Shown here: piece by piece, positions 8,477 through 17,300 of the stretch | Position numbering within the stretch: position 1 is the stretch's first letter | Layout of the letters: the number at the start of each line of letters is the position of its first letter | From: an uncultured Clostridia bacterium | GTDB lineage: Bacteria > Bacillota > Clostridia > Christensenellales > CAG-138 | Length of the DNA: 64,000 bases | Assembly: GCA_946411635.1 (NCBI GenBank) | Contig: CAMKES010000001.1 | Location: forward strand, 87,696 to 151,695 | Direction of reading: 5' to 3' | The notes under the pieces: model-generated | What the model saw: only the letters and a program-made list of their open reading frames with translations | What the model was told of the DNA's origin: nothing | The model's database searches: none | Translations under genes and position numbers: made by a program

Positions 8477-8809
8477 TTATTCCTCGATTCCCTCGTACGA
8501 CGTGATCGGGATCGTGAACATGACCCCTTTTCTGCCGAGTCCGTTCGTGTTGCGGCGAACGACGCGCTTCGCGTGTTCGATCTGATCGTCGTTCAGCAGC
8601 AGAAAAGCCGTATGGCTCGGTTCGAAATCGTGACGGACCAGCTTGGAAACGCCCGCAAAGATCGGTGCGGCGTTGATATCGCTTTCCAGAAGGGCATGCT
8701 TCAGACTCGTGCTGTCAAACACGATGCCGTTCATGCCGTGCGCCCGAAGCCCCTCGAGCGTATTCAAAAACTCGTCACACTTGTCGATGGTGATGACCAG
8801 TAACTGCAT
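8477..8809 (-). CDS. small PII-like protein, probable regulator of the antiporter
   Basis: A 110-residue soluble protein that opens with a beta strand (MQLLVITI), then a helix (KCDEFLNTLEGLRAHGMNGIVF), consistent with the beta-alpha-beta ferredoxin-like fold of PII and PII-like proteins, and ends with GRKGVMFTIPITSYEGI, resembling the last strand plus C-loop. It lacks the uridylylated T-loop of GlnB. It is the first gene of the operon with the antiporter 6 nt downstream, which suggests a gating or sensing role, perhaps for a nucleotide such as c-di-AMP or an adenine nucleotide. The fold and ligand are inferred. Confidence 0.72.
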   Translation of the reverse strand: MQLLVITIDKCDEFLNTLEGLRAHGMNGIVFDSTSLKHALLESDINAAPIFAGVSKLVRHDFEPSHTAFLLLNDDQIEHAKRVVRRNTNGLGRKGVMFTIPITSYEGIEE

Positions 8810-8845
8810 TTTCGTTCCCCTTTCGAATTCGCTTCACAAACAATC

Positions 8846-8873
8846 ATTATAGCCGACTTTTCCGGAAAGTCAA
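8846..8873 (-). promoter_or_regulatory. promoter of the PII-like/antiporter/mrp operon
   Basis: -35 TTGACT (complement of 8868-8873), 16-bp spacer, -10 TATAAT (complement of 8846-8851). The -35 box overlaps the end of the sirtuin gene. Confidence 0.75.
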
Positions 8874-9586
8874 TCCAAAAGAAAGGATAACGCTTCGCCG
8901 ATCTTTTCATGCACGCAGAGCGTCGCCTCCCGGTCGCGGGGCGTGGGGGAAAGGTTGATGACGATCAGCGTTTTTCCCCGGAAATAGTCGATCAGGCCCG
9001 CCGCGGGATAGACCGCGAGCGACGTGCCGCCGACGATCATCGTATCGGCCTCGCGGATCGAGCGGATCGCGTCGGTCACGACCGAGTTGTCGAGCCCTTC
9101 GCCGTACAGAACGACGTCCGGCTTGATGATCCCGCCGCATTCGCAGGTCGGCACGCCCTGCATCGCCATGATCTGATCGAGCGAATAGAATCTGCGGCAT
9201 TTCGTGCAGTGATTCCGGTAGACGCTTCCGTGCAGCTCGCAAACGTGCCGGCTGCCCGCCGCCTGATGCAGTCCGTCGATATTCTGCGTCACGACGGCGT
9301 TCAGTTTGCCCGCGCGTTCCAGCTCGGCAAGCGCAAGATGCGCCTTGTTCGGCTTCGCGCCGGGATAGATCAGAAACTTTTTGTAGTAGTCGAAGAAGAT
9401 CTCCGGATAGTCCTCGAAAAAGTCGATCGACAGCAGCGTTTCCGGCGGCACGCCGTATGCGCGGACCGCCTTGAAGACGCCGTCGCTCGAGCGGAAATCC
9501 GGGATGCCGCTTTCGGTGCTGAGTCCCGCTCCGCCCAGGAACACGATTGTTTTCGCCTGTTCGATGTACGTTTGAAGCGTTTTCAT
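8870..9586 (-). CDS. Sir2-family NAD-dependent protein deacylase
   Basis: 238-residue sirtuin. It shows GAGLSTESGIPDFRS (NAD binding, near residues 17-31), TQNIDGLHQAAG, the catalytic His in ELHGSVYRNHC, and four zinc cysteines in HCTKC and PTCECGG. Sirtuins remove acetyl or other acyl groups from lysines using NAD+. ATG at 9586 is chosen because GGAGGATCG lies just upstream; an open frame continues far 5' but overlaps the divergent comEC-like gene on the other strand. No clear terminator was seen. Confidence 0.94.
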   Translation of the reverse strand: MKTLQTYIEQAKTIVFLGGAGLSTESGIPDFRSSDGVFKAVRAYGVPPETLLSIDFFEDYPEIFFDYYKKFLIYPGAKPNKAHLALAELERAGKLNAVVTQNIDGLHQAAGSRHVCELHGSVYRNHCTKCRRFYSLDQIMAMQGVPTCECGGIIKPDVVLYGEGLDNSVVTDAIRSIREADTMIVGGTSLAVYPAAGLIDYFRGKTLIVINLSPTPRDREATLCVHEKIGEALSFLLD

Positions 9587-9611
9587 TTTTCGATCCTCCG
9601 GTTTGCTTTCG

Positions 9612-9640
9612 TTGATATTTCGTCGATAATCTGTTATACT
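9612..9640 (+). promoter_or_regulatory. promoter of the comEC-like gene, predicts leaderless mRNA
   Basis: -35 TTGATA (9612-9617), 17-bp spacer, -10 TATACT (9635-9640). The ATG at 9647 begins 7 nt after the end of the -10 box, where transcription itself should start. No ribosome binding site is present. Confidence 0.65.
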
Positions 9641-9646
9641 CGCGGT

Positions 9647-10834
9647 ATGAACGACCAGAGACTTCCGTTCCATACGCGGCCGATGGCGGGCGCGGCGCTC
9701 GGCGCGGTCCTCGCGGCGATCCTCGGATCGCTTGCGCCGGACCGGGTCCTTCTGTCCGTCTGCGCGCTGCTCGTGCCGGTCTCGGCGTTTCTGTTTTACC
9801 GGCGCAGCGCGTTCTTCCTGCTGCCGCTGACCGCGTTTCTCGTGCTCGCGCGCATCGTGCTTCTTCCGACCTCGATGCCGGACGGACCGGTCGCGTCGTT
9901 CCTTGAGACCCTGCGCGAAAGCCTGCGCGGCAGCGCGGACGCCCTGTTCGGCGACGAGTCCGCGGCGGCAAGGGGGATGCTGCTCGGCGATCCGGCGGCC
10001 ATGACGGCGCTCGAACGCTCGCAGTACGCGAAGAGCGGACTCATCCATCTGTTCGCCGTTTCGGGACTGCACGTCACGCTTCTCACCGGCATGCTCGGCA
10101 ACGTCGTCCGGACCGATAAAAAGTGGCTTTCGCTTTCGCTGCTTTCGCTGTTTCTGCTGTTCTTCTGCGCGGTCACCGGCTTTTCCGCGTCGGTGCTGCG
10201 CGCCGCGTTCGCGCTGATCGGGCTGCAGATCTGCAAGGCGTGCGAGCGGAAGCCGGACATGCCCACGATCGTGTGCTTCTCGATGGCGATGACGCTTCTC
10301 TGCGCGCCGTTCGATCTGTTCCGCATCGGCTTCGGACTGAGCTTTGCGGCGATGACCGGAATGGTCCTGTTCGCAAAGCAGTTCCGCAAACCGCTTCCGT
10401 ACGCGATCCGCAGCTCGCGTATCGCGATCGCTCTGTCCGGCGCGATTTCCGCGACGGTCGCGATGCTGCCGCTCACGGCGTACCGGTTCGGATCTCTCGC
10501 GTGGATCTCGATCCCGCTTTCGATCCTTCTGATCCCGACGATGCCGGTGATCCTTCTGTTCGGATTTCTGTCCGTCCTGCTGTACGGCGTGCTGCCGGGC
10601 GTCGCGGCCGTGCTGTCGTATCCGGCGTACGGCGCGATCCGTCTGATCTCGCTGACCGCGAAGGCGCTTGACGTGCCGGCGCTCCGGCTTCCCGCGCCGC
10701 ATCCCGTACTGATCGCGCTCTGGTATCTTGCGCTGCTGCTGTGCTCGCGCCTGTTCCTGCCGAATCGAAAGCGTCCGCCGTGGATCGGTCTCGGACTGCT
10801 GACGGCCGCGATCCTTCTCTGGTTCCTCGTTTGA
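9647..10834 (+). CDS. ComEC/Rec2-family membrane protein, competence domain only
   Basis: 395-residue polytopic membrane protein with the ComEC/Rec2 core motif HLFAVSGLHVTLLTG (near residues 140-155) and about ten membrane segments. In transformable bacteria ComEC is the inner-membrane DNA channel. Full proteins are about 700-800 residues with an N-terminal OB domain (DUF4131) and a C-terminal beta-lactamase-like nuclease domain; both are missing here, so this is a minimal form. Transport of DNA by such a protein is uncertain. The ATG at 9647 has no Shine-Dalgarno but sits exactly at the predicted transcription start. Confidence 0.85.
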   Translation: MNDQRLPFHTRPMAGAALGAVLAAILGSLAPDRVLLSVCALLVPVSAFLFYRRSAFFLLPLTAFLVLARIVLLPTSMPDGPVASFLETLRESLRGSADALFGDESAAARGMLLGDPAAMTALERSQYAKSGLIHLFAVSGLHVTLLTGMLGNVVRTDKKWLSLSLLSLFLLFFCAVTGFSASVLRAAFALIGLQICKACERKPDMPTIVCFSMAMTLLCAPFDLFRIGFGLSFAAMTGMVLFAKQFRKPLPYAIRSSRIAIALSGAISATVAMLPLTAYRFGSLAWISIPLSILLIPTMPVILLFGFLSVLLYGVLPGVAAVLSYPAYGAIRLISLTAKALDVPALRLPAPHPVLIALWYLALLLCSRLFLPNRKRPPWIGLGLLTAAILLWFLV

Positions 10835-10848
10835 CAAAAAAAGAAAAA

Positions 10849-10880
10849 AGCGGGCAGATGATCGGAATCATCTGCCCGCT
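10849..10880 (-). terminator. terminator of ftsZ
   Basis: Perfect 14-bp stem (10849-10862 with 10867-10880), 4-nt loop; on the minus strand it is followed by an interrupted T-run (complement of 10835-10848). Confidence 0.9.
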
Positions 10881-10886
10881 GCGTCA

Positions 10887-12134
10887 TTACTTACGCAGGA
10901 AGGCGGGAATGTCCAGCTTGTTCGCGGGGCGCTCACTGTAGTCCTTGCGGACGTTCGCGGAGGGATCGCGGTACAGCGGCTGCTCCGGCTGTTTCGGCTG
11001 CTGCGGTTCGCCGTTCATCACGGGATCGGGCGCCTTTTCGGGCTCGGCGTACGCGCGGGCGGAGAAGGCGTTCTGCGCCGATGCGGGCGCGGTGTTCGTG
11101 TTGAATCCGCCGAACGGACGGGAATCCGTGAAGCTGCGCCTCGCGGGTGCGCCGCCCATCTGCAGGTCGGACTTGGTTTCTTCCGGACGGTCGAAGCCGG
11201 TCGCGATGACGGTGATGCGGAGCGCGTCGCCCATGCTCTCGTCGATGTCCGCGCCGAAGATGATGTTCGCTTCGGGATCCGCGTTCTCGGCGATGATCTC
11301 GGCCGCCTCGTTGACCTCGAGCAGCGACAGATCGCTGCCGCCGGTGATGTTCATCAGGATGCCCTTCGCGCCCTTGATGGAGGTCTCGAGCAGCGGGCTC
11401 TCAACGGCCTGACGGGCCGCTTCGCTTGCGCGGTTTTCGCCGCAGGCGGAACCGATGCCCATATGCGCCATGCCCTTTTCCTTCATGATCGTCTTGACGT
11501 CCGCAAAGTCGAGGTTGATCATCGCGGGAACGGCGATCAGGTCGGAAATGCCCTGGATGCCCTGACGGAGCACGTCGTCCGCAACGCGCAGCGCGTCGGG
11601 AAGGCTGGACTTGCCGACCAGAGAGATCAGCTTGTCGTTCGGGATCGTGATCAGCGTGTCGACCGCGGGCTTCAGGGTCTGGATGCCCTGTTCGGCGTTG
11701 CGCATGCGGACGCGGCCCTCAAAGGTGAACGGCTTCGTGACGACGCCGACGGTGAGGATGCCGAGTTCCTTCGCGCATTCCGCGATGACGGACGCCGCGC
11801 CGGTGCCCGTGCCGCCGCCCATACCGGCGGTGATGAAAATCATATCGCTGCCCTTGAGCGCTTCGATGATCAGATCACGGCTCTCGTCCGCCGCCTTGCG
11901 GCCGATCTCGGGATCCGCGCCTGCGCCGAGGCCCTTGGTCAGCTTTTCGCCGATCTGGATCTTTTTCTGCCCTGCGGAAAGCTGCAGAGCCTGTTTATCG
12001 GTATTGACGGCGATAAATTCCACGCCCTGCAGTCCGTACTGAACCATACGGTTGACTGCGTTGCAGCCCGCACCGCCGACGCCGACGACACGGATCTGAG
12101 CAAAGTTGGTGGTGTCTGCATTGGTTTCGAACAT
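10887..12134 (-). CDS. ftsZ: cell division protein FtsZ
   Basis: 415-residue tubulin homologue that polymerises into the Z ring at mid-cell. It has the GTP-binding loop [10 protein letters not shown] (about residues 105-114), the T7 region [11 protein letters not shown] that completes the GTPase at the subunit interface, a variable acidic linker, and a typical C-terminal conserved peptide LDIPAFLRK that binds FtsA and other partners. It follows ftsA by 21 nt in the same direction, the classic ftsA-ftsZ pair, and ends at a strong terminator. Confidence 0.98.
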   Translation of the reverse strand: MFETNADTTNFAQIRVVGVGGAGCNAVNRMVQYGLQGVEFIAVNTDKQALQLSAGQKKIQIGEKLTKGLGAGADPEIGRKAADESRDLIIEALKGSDMIFITAGMGGGTGTGAASVIAECAKELGILTVGVVTKPFTFEGRVRMRNAEQGIQTLKPAVDTLITIPNDKLISLVGKSSLPDALRVADDVLRQGIQGISDLIAVPAMINLDFADVKTIMKEKGMAHMGIGSACGENRASEAARQAVESPLLETSIKGAKGILMNITGGSDLSLLEVNEAAEIIAENADPEANIIFGADIDESMGDALRITVIATGFDRPEETKSDLQMGGAPARRSFTDSRPFGGFNTNTAPASAQNAFSARAYAEPEKAPDPVMNGEPQQPKQPEQPLYRDPSANVRKDYSERPANKLDIPAFLRK

Positions 12135-12155
12135 GGATGGTAGTTCCCCCTTTGT

Positions 12156-13349
12156 TTATTTCATGAAGAAGTCCTTCAATTTTTGCAGAAAGCGTTTCTC
12201 GTCCTGCTTTTCCTGCGCGGGACGCTCCTCGGCGCGGTTCGCGCGGAGGACGAAGTTCAGCGCGCCGAACGCGCTGCAGTAGTTCGGCGAGGACAGCCGC
12301 GGCGTCCACGGCATATCCCGCTTGATCGGAAAGCCCAGCTCCTTCTTGAGAAACTCGAGCGATCCGCGCATCATCAGAAGACCGCCGCCGGAAAGGTACA
12401 CGGTCGGGCGCGATTCCAGATTGACCTGCATCCGGTCCAGCTCCTCGCGGATGTGCGCGGCAAGATCGGAGGCGCGCGCCTCGATGATGTAGGCGATCGT
12501 GCGGTTTTCCACGCGCTTCGACGCGGACTCGGAACGAAGGATCTCCGTCTTGTCGCCGTAATCGAGCGAGAACACGAACCGGCGCTTCGCCTGCTCGGCG
12601 GACTGCTGCGTCACGTCAAGGCCGAACGCAAGGTCCGACGCGAACTGGTAACCGCCCATCGGGATCGTCGCGATCGCGGTGAGCGCGGCGTTTTCGATCA
12701 CGCAGATATCCGTCTGCCGGTATCCGACGTCGATCAGAACGGCGGGGCGTACGCGTTCCTCTTCCGGGATCAGCATCGTCGCTTCGCCGAGCGCGGCGCT
12801 GATGCACATCGAGATCTCGACGCCGAGATCGTCCAGCGCGTTCTGAACCGTTTCGATGTATTCCTCGCGCACGAACATATGCGCGATCAGCCCGGAGATC
12901 TCCTCGGTCACGATGCCCTGCGGCATCTCGGAGGAGGATACGCCGTCGACCAGGAAGAATACGGGCGTGCTGTGCATCAGCACGTAACCCGCGGGCGTCT
13001 CGATCTTGCGGAACGAGAGTTCGATCAGCCGGTCGACGTCGGCGGGATCGACGATGCGGGCGTGCTCGCCCAGCGTCATCGTCTGGTCGGAAAGCACCAG
13101 TTTCGAGAACGAAGCCGGCACGGTCAGCGCAACGTCGCGGATACGGGTGCGCGATTCCTGCTCCGCCTTCTGGATCGCGTCCAGAATCGCGTCGTGCAGA
13201 CTCTGCTTGTCCGGAAACGTATCAAGAAGAAATCCGTCGCAACCGGAAACACCGGCACCGTGTACGACGATGCCGCCCTTATCCAAAACGCTTCCCGAAA
13301 GGCAAACGACCTTCGAGCTGCCGATGTCCAATATCGCTGCAGGCTTCAT
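12156..13349 (-). CDS. ftsA: cell division protein FtsA (actin-like)
   Basis: 397-residue actin-fold ATPase. It starts with the phosphate-1 motif ILDIGSSKVVCL, has the 1C-domain region and the adenosine motif YLSGGGLLMMRGSLEF, and ends in an amphipathic helix EKRFLQKLKDFFMK, the typical FtsA membrane-targeting sequence. It tethers FtsZ to the membrane. ATG at 13349 is chosen for its GGAGG 7 nt upstream; the promoter (13375-13403) lies just before it and rules out the longer open frame. Sequence divergence from textbook FtsA is considerable, but position before ftsZ supports the call. Confidence 0.9.
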   Translation of the reverse strand: MKPAAILDIGSSKVVCLSGSVLDKGGIVVHGAGVSGCDGFLLDTFPDKQSLHDAILDAIQKAEQESRTRIRDVALTVPASFSKLVLSDQTMTLGEHARIVDPADVDRLIELSFRKIETPAGYVLMHSTPVFFLVDGVSSSEMPQGIVTEEISGLIAHMFVREEYIETVQNALDDLGVEISMCISAALGEATMLIPEEERVRPAVLIDVGYRQTDICVIENAALTAIATIPMGGYQFASDLAFGLDVTQQSAEQAKRRFVFSLDYGDKTEILRSESASKRVENRTIAYIIEARASDLAAHIREELDRMQVNLESRPTVYLSGGGLLMMRGSLEFLKKELGFPIKRDMPWTPRLSSPNYCSAFGALNFVLRANRAEERPAQEKQDEKRFLQKLKDFFMK

Positions 13350-13374
13350 GCCAATCCTCCGCAAAGATACATAT

Positions 13375-13403
13375 ATTATAGCAAAGGATTCAAAAAGTCG
13401 CAA
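13375..13403 (-). promoter_or_regulatory. promoter of ftsA-ftsZ
   Basis: -35 TTGCGA (complement of 13398-13403), 17-bp spacer, -10 TATAAT (complement of 13375-13380). Confidence 0.75.
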
Positions 13404-13508
13404 CTGCTTTTCCGTCGGATTCGTGTCCGTTTTGAAAATTTTAACACGCAAATGTAACGGAAATGTGTTATTTTCAAGACAAATGCGGGGATGAAACGGG
13501 AAAAAATC

Positions 13509-13537
13509 TTGTTTTCCCGTCGGAAGAACGGTACAAT
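13509..13537 (+). promoter_or_regulatory. promoter of the UPF0489 gene, predicts leaderless mRNA
   Basis: -35 TTGTTT (13509-13514), 17-bp spacer, -10 TACAAT (13532-13537). The ATG at 13544 starts 7 nt after the -10 box and no ribosome binding site is seen. Confidence 0.6.
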
Positions 13538-13543
13538 ACGGGT

Positions 13544-14260
13544 ATGTGGGTACTCGATCTTGATCTGGATTTCTTTCTGAACGCCTGCTGCCCGCTCGCG
13601 GCGAAGGGCGAACGGCCCGATCCCGCCTGCGCCGCGCCATGGAACGCCGATGCGGTCGCGGCGTTTCTGGAGAACGGACTGGGGCTCGACGCGTCGCGCC
13701 CGATTCCCGGCCGCATCACCGAAACGCACGACGGCGCGCTCGCGTTCTGGAAGGCGCGCATGGACGCCGGACAGCTTGAAAAGCCGTTTTCGGTCGTACA
13801 CGTCGACGCGCATGCGGACCTCGGGATCGGAAGACCCGGTCCCGGATTCGTGCTGAACAACGTGCTGGGCATCCCGCCCGCGGAGCGCGGCGGCTTTGCG
13901 CGTTATTACGAGCAGAAGCAGCTCGACGAAGCGAACTATCTGCTGTTTGCGCTGGCGTTCCGCTGGATCGACGCGCTCACGCTTGTGCGTGCGCCGTTTT
14001 CGAAGCCCGATCTGCCGCCGTTTTGCGTGCGCGAAGGGGAAGGGTATCGGCCGATCCGGCTCAGGTCGTTCGTTTCCGCGCTGTTCGAGGGGCGCTACGG
14101 GCCGGAGCCGGAGATCCCGCTGACCGTATACGGCGATCCGGCGGCGGTCCGCATCCGCGAGCCATTCGCCTGCGTGAATCTTGCGATCTCGCCGCGCTAC
14201 GCGCCGAAGGCGGCGGACGCGCTCGTTCCCGTCTTCGAACGGTACATGACGCCCGTATAG
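13544..14260 (+). CDS. UPF0489 family protein (arginase/deacetylase-like fold)
   Basis: 238-residue protein starting with WVLDLDLDFF, with VVHVDAHADLGIG near residue 90 and YGDPAAVRIREPFACVNLAISP near the end. The LDLDFF and HVDAHADL motifs are typical of UPF0489 and recall the metal-binding aspartates and histidine of the arginase fold. The enzymatic role is unknown. The first codon lies at the predicted transcription start, so the mRNA is probably leaderless. It stands alone between the ftsA promoter and a shared terminator. Confidence 0.82.
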   Translation: MWVLDLDLDFFLNACCPLAAKGERPDPACAAPWNADAVAAFLENGLGLDASRPIPGRITETHDGALAFWKARMDAGQLEKPFSVVHVDAHADLGIGRPGPGFVLNNVLGIPPAERGGFARYYEQKQLDEANYLLFALAFRWIDALTLVRAPFSKPDLPPFCVREGEGYRPIRLRSFVSALFEGRYGPEPEIPLTVYGDPAAVRIREPFACVNLAISPRYAPKAADALVPVFERYMTPV

Positions 14261-14307
14261 AGGCTCCGTTTTCCGCTTGCCGGTATCGGCTGCATCCGAA
14301 CAAAAAA

Positions 14308-14335
14308 GCAGACGCCTGTTCGCGTCTGCTTTTTG
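14308..14335. terminator. bidirectional terminator
   Basis: 8-bp stem gcagacgc/gcgtctgc (14308-14315 with 14322-14329), A-run before and T-run after, between convergent genes. Confidence 0.85.
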
Positions 14336-14367
14336 CTTTTCAGGGAAGGTCCGTTATCCGCGCGGGG

Positions 14368-17300
14368 TCATGCGTCGGGCAGCGCGGGGATCAGCTTGAC
14401 GACGTAGCGCAGGATCGCCGCGGCGTCCTCTGCGTCGATCGCGCCGTCGCCGGTCACTTCCGCGTTGAGGACGCCCTCCGCGGAGAGCGTGCTCAGACCG
14501 ACGAGGGAGCGGAGGATCATCGCCGCGTCCGCAGCGGTGACCTTGCCGCTGCAGTTTGCGTCGCCGGGCAGGATCGCCGCGATCGCAACGTCCTTTGTCT
14601 GGACGGTGAAGTGTTCGTCCCGGAACGTCGCCGTATAGCGTCCCGAACCGGGCGTGCCGATCGCGGGCGCGGTCACGACCTCATATTCGGCGTCGACCGT
14701 TTCGGAGATCGTATGACTGCCGTCGTTCGCGCAGACGACCGAGGCCGTGACCCGATAACCGGTTTCGGTCTCCTCCCACGTATAGGCGGGGTCGCCGTAA
14801 TGATGTCCGAGCGCTTCGACCGTGCGCGTTTCCTCCGCGTTGCAGCGCGCGCACCTGCGCGTTTCAACGCCGGTTTCGGTGCAGGTCGGCGGGGTCGTGA
14901 CGGTCCACGCGCCCCAGTCGTGTCCCAACGCGGGGATGCGGGTATCGGCAAGCGTGATCTCGTTCGCGCCCTGTTCGTCCGAGAAATATCTGCCGCAGCG
15001 GGAGCAGTACCAGTACTCGGTATTGCCGTCCTCGGTGCAGGTCGGCGCAGCCGCAGCCGTGTGGACGAGGACGTGCACGTGCTCCCCGGAGGGTTCGGTC
15101 GTGTAGTACGTCGCGTCGCCCGCGGTCGCCTTCCAGAAGCGGATGAAGAGCGCCGAGGAGTTGTTGCTGCTGCCCGCCCAGAAATACGGGCCGTCGATGT
15201 ACATCGCGATCATCGGATAGTTGCCGCCCTTGGCGTAGGTCGCGCTGCTGGCGTTCGACTTCGTGCCGGGCGTCCAGTCGCAGTAACCGGTACTGTAGGT
15301 CCGGTAGCCCGCCAGATAGCCGCCGGTGTTCTCGCCCAGATACGTGCCCGTCGCATCGTTCTGTATGGAGTAGTAGTTACCGTGCGGTTCCATGGTAAAC
15401 ACGTAGGCGTCCGAAACGTCGGACAGCGTCGTGCCGTTCAGAACGGCGCCGGTCACCGCATACTGGTCGCAGTTATAGGTGCCTTCGATCGCCGTGCCGT
15501 CGGAGCTGACCGATACGCCTTTCATCACGTACATGGGACTCGACGAGGAATTTGCGGTCCGGTAGGTAATGACGTATTTGCCGGACCAGTCGGACGGCGC
15601 GGAGGAGACCAGCTCGTAAACCGGCGCGCCGACGCCCTGTTCCACACGGGAATAGACGGCGTACAGCGTGACGTCGGCGGTGACCGTGTAGGCCGCGCCC
15701 GGTTCGGCGTATACCGGTTTGCGGTCCGTTTCATCGGGGATCGCCGTATCCGTCCAGCCGATGAACGTCCAGCCGTCGGGATTGACGCTTACGGACGAGG
15801 GCAGCGTGATCGCATCGCCGTGCAGCGCGGTCGTCTGTCCCTGCGCGGTGCCGGATGCGGTAAAGCACACGGTATAACGGGGCTTCGGCGCAAAGATGAC
15901 CCTGATCGTGCAGTCGCTTTCCGGCGTTACGCGGATGATGTTGCCGCGGATAACGGCGGTCGCGGTGCCGCTGACGACTTCATAATCGGCGGCGTAGTAG
16001 CCGGCGGCGGGCGCCGCCGTGATCTTCGTGTCTTCGACCGACACGGTGCCCCACGCCTCGTTGTTGGAGATCGCGGTGACGGTATAGGGCGAGGCGAGCC
16101 GGATGCCGATATAAACGAGATTCGGGTCCGCGTCGGACGGCGGATTGAACACGCCGTCGACCGGCTTCACGGTGATCGCGCCGCCGCCCTTGACGACGCA
16201 GGTGGAACCGGTAAACACGACGGGGGACAGCAGATCCCACGGATTCTGCACGTTGTTGTACTGCGAAGGATTGTAGCCGTCCTGCACCTTGAACCCGTAA
16301 ATGCCGCCGTACTGATCCTGCGCGGCGTTGGCGGTAACGGCGACGCGGAAGTCTCTGACCAGCTCCGCGCAGTTCACGCCGGTCGCGTTGGTGATCGCCG
16401 TGGTCTCGCTGGACGTGAAATGGTCCGAGATCTGCCGGTAGATCGTGTTGCCGAACCGGGAGAACAGGTACTGCGCAAAGAAGGACACCTGCGCGTACAG
16501 CGCCAGCACGTCGTCGATGCCGTTGCTCCAATTGTACATGGAATAGCCGTTGTGCAGGTTGAAGCTGCTCTGATATGCAAATTCCGCGGGCGGATTCAGC
16601 CAGTCGCCGTTGGTGGAGTAGTAATAGTTTTCCCAGGACTGGATGCGGCTGACGACGGAGCTGCCGGGGTAGCAGATCTCCTCCGCGGCGGCGGAGAAGC
16701 ACTCGTTGAGCCAGGTCGCCATGCCGCTGGTGTTGGAGTAATTGATCAGATGCTGATACTCGTGCACCATGGTGCTGTACGTATCTTTCATCCGCTTATA
16801 GACGTTGCCGCTGTTGGGATTCTTGTAATAGACGCCGGGATAGGTGTCGATGTTCAGAATGGGCAGGTCGTTGTAGTACAGATCGTACGCGTAGAAGAAG
16901 CCCGCGACGTACCCGCCGGAGCCGTTCCAGCCCTCGTCGATGTTGTAGTACAGTATGTGGAGCTTGCCGTCGCCGGAGCCGGTTTCGTGGTCGCCGAAAG
17001 AGGACTGCATCAGATCGAACTTGGAGTCGAACTCATCCGCCGCCATCTTGGCGTAGCTCGAATCGATCTCATCCAGCGGATAGGTATTGTTTGCGGAGGA
17101 CGTCGGCGTCCAGATATAGCAGTGCTCGCCCACGTAAAGGCACTCGAATTCCATGCTGTCGCTTCCGGTCGGGGAATACTGCCCGAGGATCTCGAAGGTC
17201 TTTGTGTCGCCGACGGCGTAGGACGTCGCCTTCAGGAGCGACGGATCGCGCCGCGTTCCGGCGTTCTCCGGCCTGTCAAGCAGCGAATCGACGTCGATCT

